This document shows, piece by piece, positions 39,092-47,715 of a stretch of 64,000 bases of DNA. A program made the position numbers and the translations under genes. The stretch is from the NCBI RefSeq assembly GCF_019399895.1, contig NC_091877.1, forward strand, positions 4,216,001 to 4,280,000. The letters run 5' to 3'. The DNA comes from Cardiocondyla obscurior. Lineage: Eukaryota > Arthropoda > Insecta > Hymenoptera > Formicidae. Below the pieces are notes generated by a model. That model saw nothing but the letters and a program-made list of their open reading frames with translations. It was not told the origin of the DNA and did not search any database. Numbering within the stretch: position 1 is the first letter of the stretch; each line of letters begins with the position of its first letter.

Positions 39092-39433
39092 TACCATTTT
39101 AGAGCAATAAAAAGAAGTGGTTTCGTCTTTGTTAATCCTTATTTAATTACAGAGTTTTGAATTGGTTTATGTAAGTTTAATTTTAGTTCTTTATATGGTA
39201 ACAAATTTCGTTATTGTTTTTAAATCTGGTCTTGGTTAAAAATGATGTTTTATCATGACTCAAAATCATGACTCACATAATAAGCTCAGTTTTTCTATTA
39301 TTTTAACTGATAATTTTTAAACATAATTTACAAAAATTGTTTAAGAAATGTTTAGAGTATGTTTACAGTATTAACAAATTTAATCTTAAATTTTTTCTTT
39401 TTTCTTAATACTAAAAATATAATATGTATATTT
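39092..39433. other. AT-rich intergenic DNA
   Basis: No gene seen. A short direct repeat, ATCATGACTCA, occurs twice near 39,253-39,275 and creates two AP-1-like TGACTCA sites of unknown meaning. Confidence 0.5.
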
Positions 39434-39514
39434 TGTTACGTCCCGCCAAATAATATATATTTTTTATAAATATATTTTTGCGAGTACATTAAAGCATTAT
39501 TTATTACTTATACA

Positions 39515-39521
39515 TATAAAA
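39515..39521 (+). promoter_or_regulatory. TATA-like box of LTR C1
   Basis: TATAAAA about 80 bp into the LTR, in a position comparable to the TATA box of the LTR-A element. Position-based inference only. Confidence 0.5.
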
Positions 39522-40033
39522 CATAAATTTATATTGCTTTACTCGTGTGTAGTACAGCATTAGTTGCGCCGACTTATATCTAGTAGTTTAGCTTTATTCA
39601 CGCCAACAAAGGCTTTACTTCCATGCGACCCGCAGCGCCGAACGCCGCTACTCCCACTACCAACTTCCATTACCACCCAAGCGCTAGATGAAAAACAGCG
39701 CCGGTAAAGTCCGGAACTCAGTCTCACCGAAGCGACAGTTGTAATCCTGATTTCAAATTTTTAACATCTCTTTTCCAAGAGAGTTTATACCGCGTGCGGG
39801 TCTAATAAATTAACGACATAAGTCTAACGAAATAAATTTAACTTCTATATTCAATACTTTATAATTGTAATTAGTAGTGTAACGTAAAATTTAAGATTAT
39901 ATTTTAGTTGTTTTAATTCTCGTGGTAACTTCAATGACATCTTAAATCTTCTGCTTTATTCCAATTGCAATTGTTTCACAATTTTAATTATTAACAATAT
40001 CTCAAAGACCCTGTGTGATTGACGATTAATTCC

Positions 40034-40112
40034 GGTGCAGCTGCACTGCACGTTTTTAAGAATCGATCTAGCAGGCATTCTAGTGTTGGAAGTGGTGCAG
40101 ATGCACTGCAAC
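40034..40112 (+). promoter_or_regulatory. Paired GTGCAG hairpin elements of LTR C1
   Basis: Two inverted repeats, GGTGCAGCTGCACTGCACG at 40,034 and GGTGCAGATGCACTGCAACG at 40,094, start exactly 60 bp apart, the same spacing as in every other LTR here. Stem GTGCAG/CTGCAC, 5-nt loop; the second copy has one weakened pair. Function unknown. Confidence 0.7.
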
Positions 40113-40174
40113 GCTTTTACCCTAGGATTTCTATTAACTTTATTTAATAATATAATACTTTTGTGAAACTCGTA

Positions 40175-40470
40175 AAGGACAAATTCCAAATCACGTCGTT
40201 GCGGCCGGAAATATCAGATTCGAAAGATAACCGCGAATTATCACTATTTAAACCAACATTCGAACGACGTACGCCCGCAATACCACTTAACGCCGATCAC
40301 CTTCATCGTGAGGGAGCCAAGCCTAGAAGACATTCCAAAAGACGATTCAAGCAGGAAAGTCTACGAAAATCTACTCCCGGAGGACGTGCATTGCGACGTT
40401 GAGTTTATCGAGACGCAGCGAAAGCACTCTAAAGCCAAGCAGCTTAGATGTCTAGAATGGGTAAGTACAA
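40175..40470 (+). pseudogene. ORF1 relic of LTR C1
   Basis: This aligns base for base with ORF1 of the LTR-A element: both have the GTGAAACT lead-in, the AAATCACG stretch, GGCCG and the tract coding Thr-Pro-Gly-Gly and Ile-Glu-Thr-Gln-Arg-Lys. Here the ATG has become AAG and several small indels break the frame. The 3' end keeps TGTCTAGAATGGGTAAGTAC, so the GTAAGT donor-like site outlives the reading frame. In intact copies ORF1 encodes a basic protein of unknown function; this copy cannot make it. Confidence 0.75.
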
Positions 40471-40857
40471 ATAACTTTCGCTCTTAAATCTGTTGCACTC
40501 GTCTACGCTATTCCATATTTATTTGTATCCACTTAAACCTAACAAATACTCCATTTTATATTTTTACCTTACCCCTTGCTGTGAAGATCGCGTGCTCGAC
40601 TCTTTACCTACCGCATCGCTAGCACTTTACTTTAAATTCCAAAATTTTTTTTTTTACTTTAACCCATGCTGTGAGGGTTACGTGTTCGACCCTTTTAGCA
40701 AGCACTTACCTTAAAAGCCTACTTTTATTTTTTTATCTTGACCCCTGCTGTAAGGGTCGTGTTGTCAACTCTACACCTACCGCATTACATGCACTTTCCT
40801 AAATAGCGTTTAGACTCTTATTTTAAATACGTGTGTTTATTTTGTACTATCCTAGGA
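40461..40857 (+). other. Putative intron of LTR C1
   Basis: A GGGTAAGTA donor-like site at the ORF1 3' end and a pyrimidine-rich TTTGTACTATCCTAG just before the ORF2 start (40,864) would remove about 400 nt. Sequence-based inference; no transcript evidence. Confidence 0.45.
40567..40805 (+). repeat. Three degenerate tandem units in the LTR C1 spacer
   Basis: Units beginning CCCTTGCTGTGAAG, CCCATGCTGTGAGG and CCCCTGCTGTAAGG, each followed by a GACTCT/GACCCT/AACTCT block, an ACCTACCGCAT-like block (weak in the middle unit) and GCACTT, repeat every 80-110 bp. The reverse-strand LTR-C relic near 51,980-52,210 carries the same unit. Confidence 0.7.
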
Positions 40858-40863
40858 TGAATA

Positions 40864-41277
40864 ATGTGCCCTCCCAGTCAACGTACCCAACAACGCGCTA
40901 ATAATATTTGTGACATTGTTTTATTAAATTCAACGCGAACCAAGTGGTTAAAGACCGGTTTTTGTGTACACAGACTGTACAGGCGATATTGCAAAACTTG
41001 TAATATTTATTGCCTACTTTGCGCAGTTAACGTCGATAGACTCAAAGGTAATTTTATTCTTGTTACTGGTTATTACCTCTGTCTTAAAACGTTCTGCGTT
41101 TTACATAGGTGTCACGACTTCAAATTAATTTCAGAGATTTCTGAACTTTATTTGAATTGCGATTATTGCCGGTTAGTCTATCGCGATTTTTCTTGGTACT
41201 TAGATCTCAGCGGCGATCAAGTTTTTTTACAGAATAATCTCGTTGAAATATTTATAGAGAGTTTGACTACTATTTAA
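40864..41277 (+). CDS. LTR-encoded ORF2, zinc-binding protein (copy C1)
   Basis: Open frame of 137 aa starting at an ATG that encodes Met-Cys-Pro-Pro, matching the start of ORF2 in all other copies. Visible motifs are Cys-Val-His-Arg-Leu-Tyr-Arg-Arg around residue 36, then CxxC (Tyr-Cys-Leu-Leu-Cys), a hydrophobic Val-Thr-Gly-His/Tyr-Tyr-Leu-Cys-Leu segment, a His/Asp stretch where other copies have a CxxC (so that first Cys pair is partly lost), an NCDYC pair, and a C-terminal Leu-Ser-Gly-Asp-Gln-Val and Val-Glu-Ile-Phe-Ile-Glu signature. The spacing suggests a treble-clef-like zinc fold. I recognise no named family; the role is unknown. It lies between the putative acceptor at 40,857 and the ORF3 relic 13 nt downstream. 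Confidence 0.6.
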   Translation: MCPPSQRTQQRANNICDIVLLNSTRTKWLKTGFCVHRLYRRYCKTCNIYCLLCAVNVDRLKGNFILVTGYYLCLKTFCVLHRCHDFKLISEISELYLNCDYCRLVYRDFSWYLDLSGDQVFLQNNLVEIFIESLTTI

Positions 41278-41290
41278 TTTATTTTAATAA

Positions 41291-41692
41291 ATGTGTCCAC
41301 AACACCTTCATGTACGGATACCTGCTCGCGTTTATTTCAAAGATTTAACTAGATTGGTTCTTAATTGGTTGGCTCACGCTTGATGTGAAACCAGATATCG
41401 TTATTTTAAGCAGAAAATTACGCGTCTTTCATTTTGTGAACGGTGTATGCGTAGAACCGGACATCTTATTACCGATTTTGTCCGCGTACACTCGCATTAA
41501 TTACTTATTGGATTAAATTGTGGCAAACGCGAGTGTAGTAATTGTGGCGTTTTAATTGTTGATTCTCGCAACGTCCGGCAGTGCTTAAAGTGTCGAGAAA
41601 CTATTCTGTTATTTTTGAATTACCTCGAGCGAAATCGCATCAAGCAGCCGTACTTGGATAACGAACCTACTATAATCGTTATAGATTATTAA
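41291..41692 (+). pseudogene. ORF3 relic of LTR C1
   Basis: The frame of about 134 codons begins ATG-TGT-CCA (Met-Cys-Pro) and retains Leu-Asn-Trp-Leu-Ala-His-Ala, Arg-Leu-Ser-Phe-Cys-Glu-Arg-Cys-Met, Glu-Cys-Ser-Asn-Cys-Gly-Val-Leu and Gln-Cys-Leu-Lys-Cys. Two in-frame stops interrupt it: TGA after His-Ala near 41,372 and TAA after Ser-His near 41,499. Intact ORF3 copies occur elsewhere in the window. This one is dead by point mutation, not by insertion. Confidence 0.8.
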
Positions 41693-41705
41693 AAAGTTCC
41701 CACGG

Positions 41706-41711
41706 AATAAA
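41706..41711 (+). terminator. Poly(A) signal of LTR C1
   Basis: AATAAA 14 nt after the ORF3 stop and about 100 bp before the LTR end. The same order is seen in the LTR-A element. Confidence 0.5.
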
Positions 41712-41811
41712 TATAGTTTTTACCCGGTCAAAATATCGCGATCTTATTATTGCCTAGGCCCGTGGTCCGAAACTGTTATAAACGCCCGCGACCACCGGGA
41801 CGTAACAACTG

Positions 41812-42123
41812 TTAGTTTTTAATTATTTCCATAAATTCAAAGATTTTTTTAGTTTTTGGTGTCAAAGATCTTGGGGTGTTTAAGATAGTAAAAGTTTTTG
41901 CAGTGTCTGGAATAGGTGATGCGTCTAAAGTTAAATCTGTTGTGTCTATTACTGGCGGAGTTGGTGGTCTCAAAGATCGTTAAAATTGTCGTATTTGCAA
42001 AGGTGTTTGAAAGGTTCCGCTTTCAATAAATAGTATTTTTGGTTTTGCCTTTTCTGCCGTTGCTTTTTTTTTCAAGAATTCTTTTCTGGCGCGTTTTCGT
42101 TTGCCGGCTCTGTGTTTTAAATT
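41812..42123 (-). pseudogene. Unidentified coding relic, Lys/Arg- then Pro/Thr-rich
   Basis: On the reverse strand a frame of 104 codons is open except for one TAA at 41,981-41,983. It reads as a very basic segment (Lys-Arg-Lys-Arg-Ala-Arg-Lys and a triple Lys), then Pro-Pro-Thr-Pro-Pro-Val-Ile-Asp, then Asn-Thr-Pro-Arg-Ser-Leu-Thr-Pro-Lys-Thr, ending in its own stop 5 nt from the end of LTR C1. There is no ATG near the 5' end. The length with one stop and the low-complexity basic/proline make-up suggest the C-terminus of a dead gene, host or retroelement. I do not recognise it. Confidence 0.4.
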
Positions 42124-43744
42124 TCAGATTATCTAAGGTAAAAAGAAAAAAGATATGATAAGCGATTTTAGCAATTAAAATGCTCACGCTTGAGGATAAT
42201 GTTGTAATGTGTTGTGAAGGCGGCGGTGTAGCAGATAAATGCTAACGCCTTAGTCTAAGAGCGGAATAGCTATTGCTAGCTTTCGCTGGTGTAAGTGTAG
42301 TGTAAAGTTAATAAAATTTGTGTTTATGTAACGCGGTATGGCCGCTTGTGTCAGTGTAATAAAATAAAAAAGAATAATAGAAATTATAAAAAAGACTTGG
42401 TAATCAGAGCAATCGCTTGTGGCGCAGTCCTCGATTCTAGCGCTATCGTGTTACGGCACAAAGCGGAGTAACTCTTTAAAACTGGATGGGTTCGTAAAAT
42501 AAAGATTCGTATGATTCGCCGGGCTAGAGAGACGCTCGTCGATGCTATTGCTAGTCTGTCTGATAGTACATGGACGCTTTCGCCTCTCAAGCAATGTAGC
42601 AATTCAAACGTTAACGCTTATGGGGCGGTCCAGCGCTTCAATATCGTCGCTAATAAAGCGGAGTAGCACTTTGGAACATTCTTTCGCTTGGCGGGTCTCA
42701 CACGTTTGCTTCACTTTACAAACCCGGATTAAAAAAAAAAAATAAAAATAAACTGGATCAGCAGAGTAGCAATTATATGAATGCGCCTATAAAGCAAATA
42801 AAATCAAAGTGTATTTATTTTTTAAAATGAGAACACATAGACGTTGTCGCCTGTTAACAAAATTCATAGACGTTGAGTCATATGGAGCGAATTTGCATAC
42901 GCTCAAACTGACTAGTAGCGCATCAACGTTAAGTGTCAATGGGGCAAGTGTTAGCGCATCAATGTCACAAATTTGAAAAAAATAAATTACTCAGAGTTTG
43001 TGCTAATGGGGCAAAGTCACACCGACATGCTAACGCTAAATTTAAGATTAAAATTAAACGACGTAGAGACCAAATAGTGTAACCGTTGACTCGATCACTG
43101 ATTATAATATTTAATGCAATAAAAAACAGTACAATATAATTGGTAATCGATTCGCGTTTAAGGTAAGTTGTCATAGATTTATACTATTAGTTTCAATTAA
43201 ATTTGAATTTAAATTGCAATAGCTTACAAAAATGAATTAAATTTAAAATAGAATTGACCACGGTAGCTAATTTAAGTAAAATTTTTTAGGTTTAAAAAGT
43301 GAATAAAACTTACGTTGTTAATGTTAGAAAAAATTAATAATTTGGGGCGTTAATTGATCTTAAATGTAACCACCGGCCTGTAAATGTAGTTTCAGGCGTT
43401 GGATGTTTCACAAAAATAATCCTTAAAGTAGAACAATAGAACTAAGCGGAGTTGCAAGTGTATTGCTAACGCTCTCACAAAACTTAGTCTTAATGACAGG
43501 TATAGAGAATAGACTAGCACAGACGATGTGCACTGTATGACTGATAAAATCCGACTGGCACCGGAGCGGGGCACCGCTTGAGCTTATTACGATTGTCTCA
43601 AGGTTTGCGCATGGTGTCGGCATTGTTCATTTTCAAAACGAAAGACGTTGAGTCTTGGTCGATAAAATATTTTTTATTATCGGCAACCTCAAATGTGTTT
43701 TGCAAAATTCTTGCGGATGTTGGGATTTAGCTTTTAGACAACAA
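42124..43744. other. No recognisable gene
   Basis: AT-rich DNA. Short recurring phrases such as AAGCGGAGTA (42,461; 42,657; AAGCGGAGTT at 43,444), AATGGGGCAA (42,939; 43,008) and GCTAACGC (42,241; 43,029; 43,463) suggest old, highly decayed repeat material. The small open frames here are too short and featureless to support. Confidence 0.5.
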
Positions 43745-43747
43745 GAT

Positions 43748-44041
43748 AAACACAAATTCCAAATTTGCAAAATTACGGCTTATTACCACGCGTTGAATCG
43801 ACAATCGGGCGAAAACCCAAAAATCATTAACCACCTACAATACCGCCTGACACCAATCAGTGTGGTCCTGAAAAAGCCGAACTTAGACAACATCCTAAAA
43901 ACGATTCCCGCAGGCAGGCGTACGGAAACCATTTACAAAAAAACGTCATATCTTGCAACTTTATCAAGAAACAAAAAAAAACACCGCGAAGTACAGTCGA
44001 GATGCCAGCAGTGGTTGAACCAAATTAATAGTCACATTTAA
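43748..44041 (+). pseudogene. ORF1 relic of LTR B3
   Basis: The frame is open and closely resembles ORF1 of copies B1 and B2 (Ile-Thr-Ala-Tyr-Tyr-His-Ala-Leu-Asn-Arg near the start, Gln-Ser-Arg-Cys-Gln-Gln-Trp and Gln-Ile-Asn-Ser-His-Ile at the end). No in-frame ATG remains, the Met-Thr-Asn-Ser-Lys start has been lost, and the donor-like GTGAGC at the 3' end has become TTGAAC. It cannot be expressed as in the intact copies. Confidence 0.7.
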
Positions 44042-44317
44042 TTCTTTGTGCATTTGCTCTGCAAGCCACATCCGACTAGACTAGCTTTTTCTTGTTCAGA
44101 CTTGCTCAACTTTCTCTAACTTTCACTCTACCCTATTGTTCTGTAATATTTCTTAACTTTCATTTTTTTATTTTTTGGTCCCATTGTCATTCGGCACTCC
44201 GCAGTGAGGGTTGTTTTTACTTTTTTTCCTGGCTTGTAGAAGTTTGGTAAAATTTTGTGCATCAATATTTTAAATTTTATTTGCATCAATGAAACTTGAT
44301 TTCTGTCATTATGTATA

Positions 44318-44736
44318 ATGTGCTTGTCCTGTCAATTCGTGCCACAGCACACTAGTAATACTCGCGACACGGCTCTATTAAATTCGACTCATACGCTAAC
44401 TGAATAGTTAGACACAGGCCGCTGTGTCCATAAAGTATATAGACGGCATTGCAAAACTCGCGATAATTATTGTTTAACCTGCGCACTCGACGCTGATAGA
44501 CTTAAAATCAATTTTGTTCTCGTTACCGGACATTACTTTGTTTGGGACTTTTTTATAATCTTTTAAGGTGCCATCACTGTAGAATAATTTTAGAAATTTT
44601 TGAGTCGTATCAAAATTGTGATTACTGCCGATTAGTACGTCGCGATTTTTTTCTTTGCTTATCCTTAAGTGGAGATAGAATATTTTTTTAAAACAATTCC
44701 GTTGAAATTTTTAAAGAAATTTTAACTACGGTTTAG
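44318..44736 (+). pseudogene. ORF2 relic of LTR B3
   Basis: It begins ATG-TGC (Met-Cys) and retains Arg-Asp-Thr-Ala-Leu-Leu-Asn-Ser-Thr-His-Thr-Leu-Thr-Glu, then a TAG where intact copies have Trp. Later come Cys-Val-His-Lys-Val-Tyr-Arg-Arg-His and Tyr-Cys-Leu-Thr-Cys-Ala, then frameshifts around 44,545-44,570. Same position and order as ORF2 in the intact copies. Confidence 0.75.
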
Positions 44737-44749
44737 TTTACATTAATAA

Positions 44750-45167
44750 ATGTGTCCAAGGCAACCTTGCGCGCGTGCACCCACCTGTAGAATCTCGTTG
44801 GATTTAACTAGAGTAATTATAACTGGCTAGCTCATGCCACTTGCGAAACCAGGTATTGATTGTATGAGCAAAAGGTAACGCGTCTTTATTTTTGCCGAAG
44901 GTGTAGCTTAGATCTGGGCAACTTTCCGCGGACTTTTATTACGTACTATCACATAAAATCAACATTGGCTTAAGTCAAAGGGAATACGAATGTAGTAACT
45001 GCGGTGTGCTTGTCGCGATTCGCGAAATATCAGACATTGCCCATTGTGTTAAAAAGCGATATTGTTATTTTTAAATTACTTTAAACAAAACCCGCAGGAT
45101 CAACCTTAATTAAATAGCAAAGCGACTATTATTTGTATTGAATATCAAAGAGTTGCCTTAACGTAAA
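44750..45167 (+). pseudogene. ORF3 relic of LTR B3
   Basis: It begins ATG-TGT-CCA, 13 nt after the ORF2 relic. It keeps the coding pattern of ORF3 in copy B2, including the same end (Ile-Glu-Tyr-Gln-Arg-Val-Ala-Leu-Thr, stop), but a frameshift near Ile-Asn-Trp-Leu (about 44,825) and several later indels break it. Confidence 0.75.
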
Positions 45168-45269
45168 TTAATTTTATTTTGTTAAATTATTGTTATTCCC
45201 GTAATTGCCTAAACTCGTAGTCCAAATCCGCCTTAGGCGTCCGCGACTACCGAGAAGTAATATTTGCGA

Positions 45270-45923
45270 TACATTGAATAATTTTTTAGGTAAAGTTAAT
45301 AATTAATATATTTATTTATATACGGTACTGGACGCGCTCGTCCAATAGTGGGCTTATTAATTTTCGGTAAAATTAAGTTTTGTTTTAACACTTTAGCCCA
45401 TAAATCGCATGGTTGTCCGGTTTTTTAAATAAATATTATCAAACTATTTTTTTTATATAAAATATTGTTTCGCGTGTTCCTTATTATGGTCATGTAATAA
45501 TTTGGAAACTGGTACGGTATATTAACATTATTAAATATTCTGTCGTTGGACTGATCGCTTAAAATAGAGTCGCTATCTAATATTTCTGATACGCCGCTAT
45601 CCGCATATTTGTTATTATATTCGTTACTCAAGAAAGCATCTAAATCTAAGCGAGCATCGTTTTAATTTATGTTACTTGATTCGGGTAGGATATTTATGTC
45701 TGATGTATTGCGCGCTTAAATGTCGGTTAACGTTTCACATATTTTTTTATCACCTCTTTTGCTTATATTACCGGTGTTGGAAAAAATGTTTATGTCTAGC
45801 GCGTTGCGTGTTCGCATTTACTTATCATCTCTTCAGTTTACATTACCGGAGTCGGAAAAGATGCTTATGTCTACCGCGTCGCGCGTTTGAGTGTTGCGTG
45901 TTATCTCAAATACTTCCTCGTCG
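45270..45923 (-). pseudogene. Ty3/gypsy pol fragment (RNase H-integrase linker)
   Basis: Reverse-strand translation closely follows the linker of the intact pol at 56,392-60,453: Asp-Glu-Glu-Val-Phe-Glu-Ile-Thr-Arg, an acidic low-complexity stretch, then Phe-Asn-Asn-Val-Asn-Ile-Pro-Tyr-Gln-Phe-Pro-Asn-Tyr-Tyr-Met-Thr-Ile-Ile, then Pro-Thr-Ile-Gly-Arg-Ala-Arg-Pro-Val-Pro-Tyr. Multiple stops and frameshifts make it dead. Within 45,690-45,900 a unit of about 75-80 bp (TTATGTCT...GGTAATGTAAA on the coding strand) is repeated two to three times. A copy of LTR-A sits at its right edge at 45,924. Confidence 0.75.
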
Positions 45924-45992
45924 TGTTACGTCCCGGCGATTGCGAATGTTTTAGAACAATTTTGAACCGCGGGTCTTAGGCATTTATGGGAT
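45924..45992 (-). mobile_element. LTR-A relic, 3'-end piece
   Basis: TGTTACGTCCCGGCGATTGC and the following bases are the reverse complement of the last 69 bp of LTR-A (compare 54,518-54,586). The piece is interrupted at GGAT by solo LTR B1 and continues at 48,406. Confidence 0.85.
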
Positions 45993-46083
45993 TGTTACGT
46001 CCCGGTAGTCGCGGGCGCCTAAAGCGGATTCGGACTACGGGCCTAGGCAATTGTGGGAGTTACGATAACTTAACAAAATAAGA

Positions 46084-46500
46084 TTAATCTACGTGAAAGC
46101 AATATTCAATGCAAATAATAGTTGCTTCGCTATTTAAGTAAGGTTGATCTTGCGGGTTTCGTTCGAGGTAGGTTAGAAATAACAGTATCGCTTCTTGACA
46201 CTGTGAGCAATGTCTAATATTTCGCGAGTCGGCGACTAATATACCGCAGTTACTGCATTCGTATTCCCCTTGACTCAGGCCGATGTTAATTCTATGTGAC
46301 GGTACGTAGTAAAAGTCCGAAGAGGGTTGCCCAGATCTAAGCATACACCTCCGGCAAAAAGGGAGACGCGTCACTTTTTGCTCATATAACCGGTATCTGG
46401 TTTTGCAAGTCGCGTGAGCTAGCCAATTAATAATAATTCTAGTTATATCCAACGAAATTCTACAAGTGGGTACACGCGCGCGAAATCGCCTTGGACACAT
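46084..46500 (-). CDS. LTR-encoded ORF3, zinc-binding protein (copy B1)
   Basis: 138 aa from an ATG that gives Met-Cys-Pro-Arg-Arg. Motifs in order: Ile-Ile-Asn-Trp-Leu-Ala-His-Ala-Thr-Cys (26-35), Tyr-Glu-Gln-Lys-Val-Thr-Arg-Leu-Pro-Phe-Cys-Arg-Arg-Cys-Met (43-57; first CxxC), Pro-Ser-His-Arg-Ile-Asn-Ile-Gly, Glu-Cys-Ser-Asn-Cys-Gly (second CxxC), then after 13 residues Cys-Ser-Gln-Cys (third CxxC), and an acidic end with Gln-Pro-Tyr-Leu. The C-x2-C-x13-C-x2-C part also occurs in ORF2, so the two look like a tandem duplication. The last few residues differ from copy B2 through a small change near the stop. Function unknown; a nucleic-acid or protein-binding role is a guess from the zinc motifs and basic N-terminus. 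ORF2 lies 13 nt upstream. Confidence 0.65.
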   Translation of the reverse strand: MCPRRFRARVPTCRISLDITRIIINWLAHATCKTRYRLYEQKVTRLPFCRRCMLRSGQPSSDFYYVPSHRINIGLSQGEYECSNCGILVADSRNIRHCSQCQEAILLFLTYLERNPQDQPYLNSEATIICIEYCFHVD

Positions 46501-46513
46501 TTATTAATTCAGA

Positions 46514-46933
46514 CTAAACCGTTGTTAACGTTTCTATAAAAATCTCAACGGGGCTGTTCTGCAAATATACTCTATTTCCGCTTAGAGTTAAGTAGCGGGA
46601 AAAGTCGCGACGTACTAATCGACAATAATCGCAGTCTCGATACGGCTCAGAAATCTCTAAAACAATTCTACAATTATAGCACCTTGGAGAATCGTGAGAA
46701 GATCCCAAACAAAGGTAATGTCCGGTAACAAAAACAAAATTGATTTTAAGTCTATCAGCGTCGAGTGCGCAGGTTAAACAATAATTATCGCGAGTTTCGC
46801 GATGCCGTCTATACACTTTATGAACACAGCGGCCTGTGTCTAACCATTCGGTAAACGTATGGGTCGAGTTCAATAGAGCAATGTCGCGAGTATTATTAGT
46901 AGGTTGCGGCACGGATCGACAGGGCGGGCACAT
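46514..46933 (-). CDS. LTR-encoded ORF2, zinc-binding protein (copy B1)
   Basis: 139 aa from the ATG at 46,933; I chose this start because Met-Cys-Pro-Pro is conserved in all copies and upstream in-frame codons include no ATG. Motifs: Asp-Thr-Gly-Arg-Cys-Val-His-Lys-Val-Tyr-Arg-Arg-His, Tyr-Cys-Leu-Thr-Cys-Ala (CxxC), Val-Thr-Gly-His-Tyr-Leu-Cys-Leu, Arg-Cys-Tyr-Asn-Cys (CxxxC), Asp-Cys-Asp-Tyr-Cys (CxxC), Arg-Asp-Phe-Ser-Arg-Tyr-Leu, and Pro-Val-Glu-Ile-Phe-Ile-Glu at the end. A pyrimidine-rich ATTTTGCATCAG (AG at 46,962-46,963) lies just upstream and could be a splice acceptor. No named family recognised. Confidence 0.65.
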   Translation of the reverse strand: MCPPCRSVPQPTNNTRDIALLNSTHTFTEWLDTGRCVHKVYRRHRETRDNYCLTCALDADRLKINFVFVTGHYLCLGSSHDSPRCYNCRIVLEISEPYRDCDYCRLVRRDFSRYLTLSGNRVYLQNSPVEIFIETLTTV

Positions 46934-47247
46934 TATACATAGTGACAAAAATCAAGTTTCTCTGATGCAAAATAAAATATAGAATATCCACGCACAAGAT
47001 TTTAACTAAATTTCTACAAGCTAAAAGAGAATGTTGGAGACGACCCTTATTGCGGGGTGCCGTATCTGGGTGTAGACAATGGGACGAAAGGATGGAAAAA
47101 TGAAAGTTTGGAAATTCCACAGGACAATGGGTAAAAAAAAAGTTAAAAAATTCCACAGGACAATAAAGTAAAGTTAAAGTTACACAAGTCTGGACAGGAA
47201 TGCGCTGGTCTAGTCGGAGGTGGCTTGTACAATGAATGCAAGAGAAA
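46934..47247 (-). other. ORF1-ORF2 spacer of LTR B1, putative intron with tandem repeat
   Basis: A GGGTGAGCC donor-like site lies inside the end of ORF1 (about 47,269-47,274) and an acceptor-like AG at 46,962. Around 47,110-47,190 a unit containing ATTCCACAGGACAAT is present twice in tandem, about 41 bp apart, as in copy B2. Confidence 0.45.
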
Positions 47248-47574
47248 TTAAATATGACTGTTAATTTGGCTCACCCACTGCTGGCATCTCGATTGTACCT
47301 CGCGGTGTTGTCTTTTTTGCTCTTTGATGAAGTCGGCGTCGCAGAATACGGCGTTCTCTTGTAGACGGCTTCCGTACGCCTGTCTGCGGAAATCGTTTTT
47401 AGGGATGTCGTCTCTCAAGTTCCTCAGGACCACGGTGATCGGTGTCAGGCAGTATTGTCTGTGGCTGGTGATTCTGAAGTTGCCGCGCGATCGTCGATTC
47501 AACGCGTGGTAATAAGCCGTGATTTTACGAATCTGATATTTGCAACCGCCACAACGTGATTTGGAATTCGTCAT
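47248..47574 (-). CDS. LTR-encoded ORF1, basic protein (copy B1)
   Basis: 108 aa starting Met-Thr-Asn-Ser-Lys-Ser-Arg-Cys-Gly-Gly, followed by Lys-Tyr-Gln-Ile-Arg-Lys-Ile-Thr-Ala-Tyr-Tyr-His-Ala-Leu-Asn-Arg, a block that is nearly invariant in every ORF1 copy. The protein is rich in Arg and Lys and has a Pro-Ile-Thr-Val-Val-Leu-Arg core and a C-terminal Gln-Gln-Trp-Val-Ser-Gln-Ile-Asn-Ser-His. No cysteine motif or membrane segment. A donor-like GTGAGC overlaps the last codons, so a spliced message would replace the C-terminal residues. It lies about 65 nt after the paired hairpins. The basic N-terminal block would suit RNA or DNA binding, which is inference; I know no family for it. Confidence 0.6.
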   Translation of the reverse strand: MTNSKSRCGGCKYQIRKITAYYHALNRRSRGNFRITSHRQYCLTPITVVLRNLRDDIPKNDFRRQAYGSRLQENAVFCDADFIKEQKRQHREVQSRCQQWVSQINSHI

Positions 47575-47636
47575 GTAAAAATTTTACAAAAGTATTATAC
47601 TATTAAATAAAGTCAATAAAAATTTTAAGGTAAAAG

Positions 47637-47715
47637 CGTGCAGTGCGTCTGCACCACTTCCAACACTAGAATGCCTGTTAGATCGATTCTTAAAAACGTG
47701 CAGTGCGGCTGCACC
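47637..47715 (-). promoter_or_regulatory. Paired GTGCAG hairpin elements of LTR B1
   Basis: GGTGCAGACGCACTGCACG and GGTGCAGCCGCACTGCACG on the reverse strand, at 47,637-47,655 and 47,697-47,715, exactly 60 bp apart. Confidence 0.75.

Larger units (their letters stand above)
39434..41807 (+). mobile_element. Solo LTR, family LTR-C (copy C1)
   Basis: The element starts TGTTACGTCCCGCC and ends CCGGGACGTAACA, so it has the TGTTAC/GTAACA ends shared by all LTRs in this window, and is 2,374 bp long. No internal retroelement sequence touches either side. The order inside is TATA box, G+C-rich GCAGCGCCGAACGCCGCT block, GCGTGCGGG hairpin, two GTGCAG hairpins, ORF1 relic, splice-donor-like site, repeat-bearing spacer, intact ORF2, broken ORF3, AATAAA. 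Flanking bases (ATTT and ACTG) do not form a target duplication. Confidence 0.85.
43745..45262 (+). mobile_element. Truncated LTR of family LTR-B (copy B3)
   Basis: This contains the ORF1-spacer-ORF2-ORF3-3' end portion of LTR-B, matching copies B1 and B2 on the other strand. The right end is decayed (GACTACCGAGAAGTAATA where intact copies read GACTACCGGGACGTAACA). The left part with promoter and GTGCAG hairpins is missing. All three ORFs are broken, so this is the oldest LTR-B copy in the window. Confidence 0.75.

Noticed and set aside
39434..41807. C1 as an ordinary host gene with intron and zinc-finger product
   Set aside because: Its ends, hairpins and ORF order match the LTRs of the full-length element, so it is a solo LTR.
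42384..43623. Small frames between LTR C1 and LTR B3
   Set aside because: Short, without motifs, overlapping on opposite strands, in decayed repeat-like DNA.
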